NCBI RefSeq assembly: GCF_029784155.1
Contig: NC_073691.1
Coordinates: forward strand, 135,590,394 to 135,654,393
Length of the DNA: 64,000 nt
Direction: 5' to 3'
Source of the DNA: Uranotaenia lowii
Taxonomy: Eukaryota > Arthropoda > Insecta > Diptera > Culicidae
How positions within the stretch are numbered: the first letter of the stretch is position 1; the number at the start of each line of letters is the position of its first letter. The translations under genes and the position numbers were made by a program. The notes below the pieces were generated by a model. It saw only the letters and a program-made list of their open reading frames with translations. It had not been told where the DNA came from and searched no databases. Positions 53,932-64,000 of the stretch are shown here, piece by piece.

Positions 53932-55639
53932 GTTTTTTTTAAACTATACACTCAAAATAATCAGCACGTCGTTGATACGTGTAAAACTTTATAATTACTA
54001 TCCAATTGATTATCACGTAGATGCTACGATATTTATATGTAAAAACGTACCTACAATAATTGCTGGTTTATTAAAGTCACGAAAAAATTTAGGTGAATGT
54101 TTGGTGAAATTAAACGCGATGTGATGATGAATGTTACTTCAAATGTTTTAATATTCAAATGAAATTCGCGCCTATTTTGTTTATATTTTTGGTTGAAAAT
54201 AATGCAATTCAAATTTAATTTTATTATAAATATTTTTTTCTTACAGTAAACACTACAAAACCACAGAGAACAGGCTAGCCCACAAAACTTGTGTAAATTT
54301 TCCAATGATCTTTTTGAACCACCAGATGTCTCCAAACACACCAAAGAGAACTGTTAAAACCAAACCGACGAAAAAAACCAAAATTTTGGTCTGTTTTGAA
54401 CAGGTCTTATGAACTGTTTGGCATGTTTCAAAAAAATTGTTTTTAATAGTTTGTAACACTTTCGTCCGGTTGCATAATGGAAAAATATCATAAAAGTTAA
54501 TCGCTATTTTACTTAAAACTAGAAGTGCTAATATTTGGACAATGGATGTAAAAATGATACTTGAAAGTAACCCGCTTTGAAATGTCTTGAATCAAATCTC
54601 ATGGGTAATATTGTCAAGAATTTTCTTAATTGACTGGATATAGCCGATTCGTCCTCTGACGATAACCGTTCAAGAAGTTCCAAAACTTATTGTTAAACTG
54701 TAAGTTGTATCGATTGCCTCAGTAATGCTTAAATAAAGGAACGAATAAAAGTTTTTTACCGGTACTTTTCATACGGTTTTTACTTATTGACTTTTTTCGG
54801 TAAATAAAACAACCTTTTTATTTTTAAATTTACGTAACGTTTCAGGTTACTCTGGGGGGCATCTGATAATGAGTGAAGAAAAGAAAACTTGAAACGTTAA
54901 GTAAATAAAAAAAAGTTGTTTCACCTTCCGAAAAACGTCAATAAGTAAAACCAGTATGAAATAAGGGAACTGGAATTCTTTCCAGTTAAAACTAATTCTT
55001 ATTGCATTTATCTAGCAATAAATTGAACCCGTCTATTTTAGAGCAGCATTAGTTCAATTTTTTATGAGTACATTATGCCTTCTCGAAAACTAAGTACGTA
55101 ATATTTGATTTGTAATTTGGCTCGAGCTTGCACGTCTGTTCTACGTGCTACCACTACACTTATTGAGCTGTCTAAAAATCTCAATTCCGTGAATTCTTGC
55201 CAGCTGATTAGTTCTGAAAAATATGTCAAACTAGAAAAAATAATCAAAAAGAAATGATCTAATTGGTTAAGAATTTACCTTGTTAGGGACCAGTAGAGAA
55301 CTCATTTGCTTCTGACAGTGCCCCCATTGGAGGATTGATCGTGCTTAGTACCGGCACGAATAGCACAAAATTCTACAGCAGCAACATATCGAAATGACAT
55401 GAAATAATTAAACATGTTCGTTAATCAATAAGCTCTGCGCTTCAAAACATATTATTTAGACAATCGATTTACTTAGGTCCTCACACATACGAAAGGAATA
55501 ATATCAGCCGAATTTTCAATAATATGCATTTTGTTTAGTTTCCTACAAACCCTACTCTGCACAGTGTGGTGCAGAACATCAATCTAGCTGTACAAAATTA
55601 AATCATAGCGCCTAGCGCACTGATGAGATAGATATTTGA
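53932..55639. other. Intergenic with one small foldback
   Basis: No gene. 54770-54958 is a 190-bp inverted repeat listed separately. Confidence 0.4.
54770..54958. repeat. 190-bp foldback
   Basis: CATACGGTTTTTACTTATTG at the left faces its inverse (CAATAAGTAAAACCAGTATG) at the right. Arms about 75 bp around a short loop with CTGGGGGGCATC. Confidence 0.75.
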
Positions 55640-55880
55640 CACATTCCACCGTGATGTGAAATTGCTTTTCCGAACTTTCAGAACTGTTATCATTCTAGAA
55701 GTCAACCAATTTGCTTGAAAATGAAAAAAAAAATTGGAAATGGTCGAAAATTGATTTTCAATTGATTTCCTTTAAAATCTGGTCATTAAAAAGTTTAAGT
55801 AGTTTGTGTTGTGAACAATTTCTTTGGTGACGTGAACTCACGCTAGAATAGACCATTTTTGACTTCAGTACATACACAGT
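55640..55880 (-). mobile_element. End fragment of the GAATTCACGTCACAA-motif family
   Basis: Starts GACACATTCCACCGTG, then matches the inverse of 53680-53931, through GTTGACTTCTAGAATG and TGACTTCAGTA. Shows what the intact right end of copy 1 should look like. Confidence 0.65.
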
Positions 55881-56345
55881 ACTAAATAATTACATGTTAT
55901 AACCTGCAAATAAATGGAACAAGTTATTTCTACTAAATTTACATGACTTATGACGTAATGTAAATTCCCGAAACGAAAAAAATGACATTGTGAATTTACA
56001 TGACCATAACAATGAAACCGTTCCGGCTCATTATTCCTTTTTAGTTTTTGAATTATTGTTTTATCAACTACTAGTCTTCAGCCTTGTAACAAAACATGCC
56101 AATCATTAAAAAGATACTCATAATGGTTTACACAATCGAAATCTACGAGCTCCAGATTTGAAACGGCATTTTCTATAGGCGCATCAAATCGAACTTGCTT
56201 CTTACCAGTCGGCCGTTCGGTGTTTGTTTGTGAAACGATCCTGCTACAGGGTGTATCTGAATTTTCTTTTAGTTTCGTCAATACTTTTTGTATGGATGAT
56301 TTTGAAAACAGTTTCTCATTACTTTTCAAAATAGGTAGCATTAAC

Positions 56346-58791
56346 CCAAGTAACACAGATCAAGCCAATTGGCTTTTTTGAGTTTTAATATTGTTTTATG
56401 AAGACTTTTCGATGGCATCCAATTTTTAAAACGGTTTTATTGTAACATAGGAAATGCTTCATTTATCGTGTGTTTCAAAAGAGCCCTGAAAGTTTTGCTA
56501 AAACTTGAATAAAACACTATCTTAAGAGTGTTGTAAAAAAGTTGCAAAAGTATTGCTAAAGATTCAATAAAACACATATTTTCCTGTTTTCATTAGAGCT
56601 TTGGTACCAGTTTTAATAATGCGCTCAATGCGCTTTTAAAACTAGCGTTCAAGCCAAGTTGAAAAACTGTTTTATTGGAACATTGGATGTAGGCATGATA
56701 AAACTAAGTGACAGATTATTTGACAATCGAGAAGAACGTATACACGCTTAAACTTTTTTACCTCTTTTTGAGATAGCATAATATGTTTTGAAAGGATTAT
56801 CACTCAAAATTGAGAAAAGCGTGCTATCAAAATGATATAAATTAACACAGCCTAATTCATCTAAAAATAAAAACAACTTTGTTGTATCCGCATTCATATT
56901 TCAAAACAATCGCAAATCAGGCCAAATCATTATTCGCTCAATTCGAATAAAAGCCTACTTTGAATAAACGGTTTTTGTGATTCGATAAGAATAACTGTAT
57001 TAGAAAATTCATTTACAAGTATGCCTATTAAACTACTTGTTTTATTTATCCATCTCTGTCTCTCAATGCGAAGTTGATCTTTATTTACGTCATCCAATCC
57101 AGAACTAACAACATTATTTTCAGATCAACCGTCCTTGAATATTTCTAGAAGACTGCAGAAACCGGCTTCAACTCAGCAAAGACGGAGAAATTGAGTTTCA
57201 TCACAAGCGAAAATGCTCATTCTAAATCAGCCTCAACAAGTTTCAGATGATATATTCAGAATGAAGACCACTAGCATTGGCCGATCATTGAAAATAACGA
57301 TTTATTTAAAGCGTAATGCAGTTCTGGTAATAGTAAGCAAAACATCCGAAGGACGTTTTAAAGAATCGTTTTATCGCTTCCAATTGTTTTCCCATACAAC
57401 TGTTTTAACAGTTTTTAACTGTTTTACATAACCTAACTACACATTCAAAATTCAATCATTTCGGAATTCACGATTCAGGAAATGTTTTTACAATTTTAAT
57501 AATCGTTTGCTAAACGTTTTATTACGCTTCAAAAATCATTTGATTATAATCCTCATTTATGCGGCATATTATTTAGCTTTGAGGCCAGGTTTTTGATGAC
57601 AGAAAATGTTCTATTCCAAAACAGTTTGAGATTATTTGATAGCAATACCTACTTTTTATTCAAAGATAATTGACCATCCTCTATTCATAGTTAAAAGGAA
57701 ACAAAACAAAAAGTTGCATGAATGCCTTTTGCCAAGCAACAAATCGAAATGTTCTCATTTATTGCGAAAAACTTCTCTCTCTCAAAAATGGATGAATCCA
57801 TCATGAGCGTGTAATCCATTAAGAGAAACGTCAAACGAAGCTGTGATTCAAGGTCTCTTAAAACCATTTAAAAACTGTTTATTGAAATTGTTTTATTACC
57901 ACATTTTTCTAACCGGCATAAAACCATTTTAACACTGTTTTACAACTGCTTTAAGATTTTCAATATCAATTTACTGAACGCCATGTTGATTGTGAAATTG
58001 AATCGAAATTACTGACGCCATGTTGCTGGAAATAATACTTTAATACTAAAAACTAGACATTTTCATCAAATTTGACAATGTTGGCGGTACTATTTGTTGT
58101 ATAGGTGATGAATTTCAACGCAAAACAAAAGTTGCATCTTTTGAGCCAATTTATTTTTTTCCTTTAATTATAATTTTTCTATTTAAAAAATGCTTAAAAT
58201 ATGGTCAACCTTGATTTTCTTTGAGGCGCGCTTAAGTTTTGATGCTATTTCGTATATACTTCACCAGAAATCTGAGGTTGCAGGAAGTTTCTTGCTTAGA
58301 TATATTCAAAATGAGAATTAGAATGTTTTTAAAATATTTTAAATGGAATCTTTACCTATCACCAAATGCATGGGAGAGTAAGTGATAAAACGAGAAAAAA
58401 CACGGAACAGAAAGCTCCCACAGTAAAATTTCTATTAGATTCCACAGCTGCCACAGTAAAATTCCTATCAGATTTCACAGCTCCCACAGTAAAATTCCTA
58501 TCAGATTCCACGACGTAGTTTTAAAAGAGCTGTGGATAGTCTGAAGAGGGCTCTGAAAGGTTTCTTAAAGCTATGTCTATAAGGTCGAATAAAACTATTC
58601 TGTTGGATGTTTTATTATAGCGTATAGAATTAGCTTTAAAAACGTTAACAAAATGGGCCCTTTTAGCCATATGTTAGCTTTAAAGTAGTTGTGCTAAAGC
58701 GTAGAATGCGCTTTGGCTTATAAAGTAGCTTTAGGAAATAGTCTTAAGCGAACTGTTAAGGTTGGAATAAAACTTAAATTGTTACTTGGGT
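56346..58791. mobile_element. 2.45-kb element with CCCAAGTAAC ends
   Basis: CCCAAGTAACA on the left (56347) and its inverse GTTACTTGGG on the right. The interior has repeated phrases on both sides built on GTTTTATT and TTAAAACTG-like words. A 33-bp minisatellite lies inside. No transposase. TIRs are short, so the boundaries are tentative. Confidence 0.5.
58413..58511. repeat. 33-bp minisatellite, three units
   Basis: Three adjacent 33-bp units starting AGCTCCCACAGTAAAATT at 58413, 58446 and 58479, with a few substitutions. Confidence 0.9.
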
Positions 58792-58793
58792 AA

Positions 58794-59348
58794 GTTAATC
58801 TAGAATGTTTCTTGATTAATAAAACTTGTTATTTGTTCGTTGTTACTTTGAAATGTCCTTTGCAAAATGATGGAATGTGAGGAAGGGGTAATGAAGCTTG
58901 TAATTTGTTTGTATAAATATTAAACAATTCAAAACGATTCACTTGTATATAAATCCAAGAACTTGATTTTTTTGAATTCACAAGTTTATACTTAAATCGA
59001 AGAATAAAGAGAAGAAAAAAAACTTTATTTTGCTGAATCTTTTATAACAACAAATTGAGAATATTGGTGCCTTTTTTTTGCAGTATTTATTTGAACCAAA
59101 AGTTTGACAACTTTTTTTGCTATTCATTTTTAATTCTTAGATTTCGTATCAATGTAATCGGTTAGAGTTATTCCTATATTTTTTTTAAATATTAAGAATC
59201 AAAGACAAGAGGTGAACTGTTGCTTAGAACAAATTATCACTTCTCCAATAAAGTCTACAAAATTCTGTCGAGTAGTGTACTATTTTTAAAGTGTGTTTTT
59301 TACAATAAGCAATAAAACATAATTTGTTTTTGGTGAAAATTGTTAAAA

Positions 59349-59397
<49 letters not shown>

Positions 59398-59449
59398 TAA
59401 ACTGTGACCCAAAGATGGGTCTTGACTCAAACATTCAGTCAGCGAAACT
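58794..59449. other. Intergenic with a 47-nt poly-T
   Basis: The poly-T tract at 59351-59396 may be the tail of an unidentified retroposon on the - strand. No gene. Confidence 0.5.
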
Positions 59450-60140
59450 TTTTTTTTTGTAGAGAAATGAATCCAACTTAGATGAAATTTCAGGGACTAG
59501 ATAAGGGAAAATTGATGTTGAAAAACATGCGAAAAAATTCGCCTTGTCTCCCGGTGAGACTTGAACCCACATCTTGCGCCTCTCCGGGGCCCATGTATTA
59601 ACATTCTACTACAGGAGACCAACCTGGCGTATGAATATTATACTGGTTGAGTGTCGATGTCTATCGGAATGAAGGGAATAGTTCTCCCATGTGATCATAA
59701 TCATTTTTCTTGGTCTATTTCTATTCCCATCTTTTCATCTTACGGTAGTTGGACTCAAATCATAACTGACAACCCGTGCAGTATATGAGAAGGCAATGCA
59801 AATCTTGCCGTGCCTAAAATATCCAAATTTGAGTCCAACTACCGTAAGATGAAAAGATGGGAATAGAAATAGACCAAGAAAAATGATTATGATCACATGG
59901 GAGAACTATTCCCTTCATTCCGATAGACATCGACACTCAACCAGTATAATATTCATACGCCAGGTTGGTCTCCTGTAGTAGAATGTTAATACATGGGCCC
60001 CGGAGAGGCGCAAGATGGGGGTTCAAGTCTCACCGGGAGACAAGGCGAATTTTTTTCGCATGTTTTTCAACATCAATTTTCCCTTATCTAGTCCCTGAAA
60101 TTTCATCTAAGTTGGATTCATTTCTCTACAAAAAAAAAAC
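59450..60140. repeat. Near-perfect inverted duplication, 311-bp arms
   Basis: Left arm 59450-59760 and right arm 59827-60140 are almost exact inverses around a 66-nt spacer. One clear difference is in the tRNA-like part (GATGTGGG against GATGGGGG). Each arm contains a tRNA-like segment and ends in A/T runs outside. It looks like two head-to-head SINE-like copies or one foldback element. The frame 59965-60192 is arm sequence. Confidence 0.88.
59968..60041 (+). ncRNA. tRNA-like segment in the right hairpin arm
   Basis: 74 nt. The ends GTCTCCT and GGGAGAC form a 7-bp acceptor stem, and GGGTTCAAGTCTC is a good T arm and B box. The D and anticodon arms do not fold convincingly. The mirrored copy is at about 59545-59618 on the - strand. 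More likely the head of a SINE than a working tRNA. Confidence 0.45.
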
Positions 60141-60389
60141 ATTGTTAAAAAGATTTCCTTTTTTTATATTTATTAAAACTGGCAAACAATAAGACACACC
60201 CTGTGCGCGATAGCAACGTGTCTGATTCTGAACATCGTTTCAAGCAAAAGTCATGTAAAATTACAACAAAATGACCCGAATGAGGAAACGCAAGGTTTTT
60301 TTCAGGGCTGCGTTATAATATACAACACATCTGACCGAATTTTACATGAAATCAAATTTTACATCAAATGCAAAACTCAGATTTTTTTT

Positions 60390-63300
60390 GTGTGTACTAC
60401 TTCAGATTTTTGTTCTCTCTGTGAAAATAGGATATTGGTGTCTTCAAATAAGTTGTAGAGAATATAATTTCCCACAAATTGATGTTCATAGCTTTTCGAT
60501 TGAACAACAACGAACAAAATTATGCCTCTTTAAAGTTGTGACGTGAATTCATTCAGTTAAAACAGAACAGGTTAGAGTACTGAATTCATGTAACGAAATT
60601 TCAAGTTATTCTGAAAAATTCTTTAGAATTCTCAAATTTTATGTACACTTTTAAAAGTGATATTTTGTTATTACGACTTGTACAATAATAAATTTTCAGT
60701 ATCTTTTCCTAACTCTTTACTTGATGAGCACTTGAATAGCAAAAAAATTTCGCAAAAAAATCATATTTATTTGCAATATCTTTTTTTTTTGTTTTATTTT
60801 TTTTAAGTAACGAACAAATTAGAAAATCAACTAAATACTGTTTGATTCGTAAAACCCCGACCATCTGGAAGGTCAAAACAACTTTCATAGGGTGATTTGC
60901 CAATCGTTGTCCCCTTACCAATTGTACGCAGAATGATTTAAATTGTCAATATTTCAGCTGTTTTTCAACTTTTTTCCTAAAATAAACCTAAATCATGTTA
61001 ATTGGAATGTTTACTGATGAAGTGAGACTTTTTGCGATATTTTCTGCTGTAAAATATGCATCTAGCTACAGTTTTCATTTTTCTTGTTTTTTTTTCGCTC
61101 TATTTTTGTGCTATTTTTTAAACAAAACCTTAGGATTCCTTATACGACAAATAAGGTTTTACGACAGAACAAAACATTTGGTCCGTTCAATATACTCCTA
61201 ATTTATTTTTGTACATCAGTCAGCTGCAAGATTTCAATATCAATTTTACCAATTTATATATGTACTTCCAAAAACTTTGGTGGTTTTTAATGCTAAAAAT
61301 AGCAATAAAATTTTTGGAAGCAACTAATTGAGCCCTGAGTTAGCGCAACGTGATTTGATTTGTATGGGAAATGATTTTTGTTTTCCAAAATTCACCAGAG
61401 ATGTACTGAATGTAAAAAAAATCTTATTTTTTTTTTGGAATATTTTTAGTTCTTGCAATACATCTGATGTGAACAAAAAGCCCAGCTCGTACCCCAGAAA
61501 TAATATTCGATGTCATACAAAAAATTAAAAAAAAAATAAGTTTTCATGTTTTTGGTCTCAAATTTGAAAGCTGTTTAGTAGTAGGATGAAAATAAATAAT
61601 CGCAAATAACTGCTTTGCATAGCCAATGAGTTTGTTGATTTATACACAGACAAATTTTTGGACAATTACGTGTCACTGAAAACTGCAACCTTTAAAATAA
61701 ATCACCTGTAATTAACAAAACCTGTAATTTAAAATTGTTTTCATTGAAAGTTAACGAAGATACATTTCAGCAAATGTCCTGTAAAAAAGTTGTACACTAA
61801 AAATTAAATGTCACGTAATCATGTTTTCGACCTGTAAAATTACGGCAAATGTCCTGCTCCTTTTTGTTACAGGACATTTGCATAGTTCTACAGGAAATTT
61901 TTTTTGCTGTGTTTAGTCATCGCAAAAACATGTCATGAAATTATTGAAAGCTTCAGCAAGCAATGCCTGCAACTTTACAATACTTTTCAATGAAAATCTG
62001 ATTTTTTTTATATTGAAATGGTTATAACTTATTTCATGAAATTCTTTGCTTCTTCTCATGTTGGCAAAAAATGATGCTCAAGAATAGTCAAAATCAATAT
62101 CTGATAAAAGGCAAACTTCATTTCAAGGTTATTTGAATTTCCTGGATGGTTTCATATGAAAACATTTCTTATTCCATACAAATTTCCATAAAAAATTAAA
62201 CACGTTCATCGATGACATGGAAATGAAAAAGAAATTCGGATTGTCATTTTATATGTCATGTTTTTTGCTAAATAAGTGGATATTACAGTTTCCATTCAAA
62301 ATTTTCATATTTTATGCCCCCAATGTTGATTTTTAATAATAAAAATTTTATTTAATAACCCTTCTTATACCCATAAATATATTTTTTCAATCCTCAAATA
62401 TCAAAATTGAAGTTTTGAGATTATTAAACTCACTGAAAAACATATCTATGAACATTAAAAAGTTGGGCAACTTGCAATGTCCGAAAAGTGTCAAAGTCAC
62501 TTGATTTGCTTTGGCTTTATTTTTTTTAATTATTCGTTTATTTCAATCGGCTCAAACCTTTTAGTATTACAAAGCCAAGGTTCCTTTTATGCTTTGGCTT
62601 TCAGGTACTTCTTTTTATCAGATTTATTTTGAAATCCTTTATCCCGACCATCCACTTAACATTTTATGCAAAGAATCTAAAGATTGTTTTTAAAAAACTC
62701 TGTATCTCCAATTTCGAAACGACAAATCTAAAAAAGAGCTGTGTATATTTTTTGTAGTGTTGTGGGGTTTTATTCAGTGAAAATGGTGTAGAAATACATA
62801 TAATCTTTTAAAACTTTTCTATTTGAACTTAAAAAACTGCATCAAATGGCTGCAAAATGTCTACTACCACAGGTATCGGCATATTATCATAAAATTTTTG
62901 TATGAATATATTAAAAAAAACAACAACAAGTTGGTGGTTGCGGTGGCTATCAGGCTTTTCCAGAGAAATAATTTCATACATGTCGGGAAGTCTCGGGAAT
63001 GAAACTATGATCCCCGGGAATCGTAAATTCCTTAAATTCCCGGGAAATCCCGGGACGGACACTTTACGTTAAATTTAAAAGTTATTATTTTGTGACGTGA
63101 TTTCAGTCATTTGTGACAATTTTTGTTCGCTTTTCAAAACAACTCCATTGGATATTAAAAATATCTTTTTTCTACACAATGAAGCAGTATTTGTTGGATT
63201 CAAAACGTTTAAAAAAATTACAATAAAAATTAATCCATATATTTAAATTAATTATTTTGTAAAAGTTGTCAACATTTAAACGTTTTCCAACAAAAACATT

Positions 63301-63457
63301 TTCAAAACTTTATTAAATATGTAAAAAAAAAATCTCTTTTTTCGTTTGTTTTCTGTGATTCAAATTATTAAAATTATCGACAAGTTTGAGTATCTTTGAT
63401 ATGCTAACGTATGAGAATCACTAGTGAGCGTTACAAGCGCGTGGAATGTGTCATTCT
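60390..63457 (-). mobile_element. GAATTCACGTCACAA-motif element, copy 2, with 2-kb insert
   Basis: Inverse of copy 1. It ends at 63457 with GTGGAATGTGTC. 63070-63457 matches about 52573-52940, and 60390-60900 matches about 53120-53690. The sequence between (about 60930-63065) has no counterpart in copy 1 and holds another small TIR element and a CCCGGGAATT-type repeat, so it is probably a later insertion. Confidence 0.55.
61646..61918. mobile_element. 270-bp TIR element with ACACAG ends
   Basis: ACACAGACAAATTTTTGG on the left and the inverse of ACACAGCAAAAAAAATTTCC on the right. The interior repeats CCTGTAA and CAAATGTCCTGTA on both strands. Non-coding. Confidence 0.55.
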
Positions 63458-63547
63458 ATATTTTCAGTCAAATTTTTGCCGAGGGTTCCAATAATAGCGA
63501 GATAAAAATGCGATTTTTTTTTGTTATTCAAATAAGAGCTTTGATGT

Positions 63548-63765
63548 CTTGCACATAGTTTTTTTTTTGTTTCGATTATAGTCGTTTTACCATCTTTATG
63601 GCATTCGCGACTTTATCAACGTTACAGTTGGCGGATCGTTATTGAAAAACTTATCCGGTACAACTGTGTTCGATGTTTACTCTTGGGCTCGAAGTCGCGG
63701 ACATCGGCTCAGGAGACAACAGACTTGCCAACTGAGCTATATCACAAGCTCGCTTGCACATAGTT
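63548..63765 (-). mobile_element. tRNA-derived SINE, second copy, 13-bp target duplication
   Basis: The SINE body 63561-63752 is the inverse of 36567-36753, flanked by CTTGCACATAGTT at 63548-63560 and 63753-63765. The A-tail appears as a T run at 63561. The frame at 63642-63962 is an artefact of this SINE. Confidence 0.9.
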
Positions 63766-64000
63766 ATTATTCTGATCAAAATACAAAAAATTGTCGAAAA
63801 TGTCAAAGTCCTATTTCATCATCCTCAGGAGTTACAGTCAAAGTAAAAAAAAATACCTTGAAAACACAGTTGCTAAAAAGCTTTCTGGCACTGAAATACC
63901 CTTCAATGATAAATTTTATTCGATTAGTTCTCGAGTTATCCAAAAAAAAGATATATATTTGAGCGATACCCTCCCCTCTGGGGACCCCAGTTTCAAACCA

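Noticed and set aside
59968..60041. Functional tRNA gene
   Set aside because: Only acceptor and T arms fold; it is duplicated inside a palindromic repeat.
62829..63062. 77-codon frame on the - strand
   Set aside because: It spans a dispersed CCCGGGAATT-type repeat inside a transposon insert; no coding evidence.

Overview
This is an insect nuclear window, most likely from a mosquito. It is AT-rich, has introns, no operons and very dense transposable elements. The call rests on three things: an Osiris-family gene, two classic six-cysteine odorant-binding-protein (OBP) genes, and the repeat repertoire, which includes a DD37E mariner-type element (a group first described from mosquitoes), a CsRn1-like Gypsy copy with a tRNA-Trp-type primer site, and tRNA-derived SINEs. 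The species cannot be fixed from the sequence alone.

Layout. 1-5500: AT-rich repeats, a degenerate ~136-bp satellite-like array split by a broken DD37E mariner copy, and a pogo-like element holding a ~955-bp terminal-inverted-repeat (TIR) element. 5509-19745: one Osiris gene on the + strand, with exons at 5626-6079 and 19435-19745. Its ~13.4-kb intron holds a TIR element split by a solo LTR, another TIR element split by an ACGTA-motif-rich element, a transposase remnant, and an almost intact LINE (ORF1 fragment plus a 978-aa endonuclease/reverse transcriptase ORF) that itself sits inside a TIR element. 19746-22785: intergenic.

22786-32097: a full-length Ty3/Gypsy-type retrotransposon with 1088-bp LTRs that look identical, a 4-bp ATAT target duplication, intact gag and pol, and an A AAA AAC -1 frameshift heptamer followed by a possible pseudoknot. 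It sits about 100 bp upstream of the TATA box of the first OBP gene (32237-32782). 33398-37127: a decayed CsRn1-like Gypsy copy on the - strand, with a SINE in its 5' part. 38349-41572: two more TA-flanked TIR elements and a short pogo-like copy. 42546-43113: the second OBP gene, a paralog of the first, with its promoter region in the uninterrupted (empty-site) state.

44724-48380: a RAD23-like pseudogene fragment followed by a piggyBac-like TTAA element that carries a nested 1.5-kb foldback. 48893-64000: TIR elements, two inverted copies of a GAATTCACGTCAC-motif family, a 2.45-kb CCCAAGTAAC-ended element, a near-perfect 311-bp-arm hairpin with a tRNA-like segment, and a second SINE copy.

Host genes supported: one Osiris gene, two OBP genes and one pseudogene fragment. 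Most of the rest is mobile DNA, and much of it is nested, so the order of insertion can be read. Several element boundaries were confirmed by comparing an interrupted copy with an uninterrupted one elsewhere in the window. All similarity statements are by eye.
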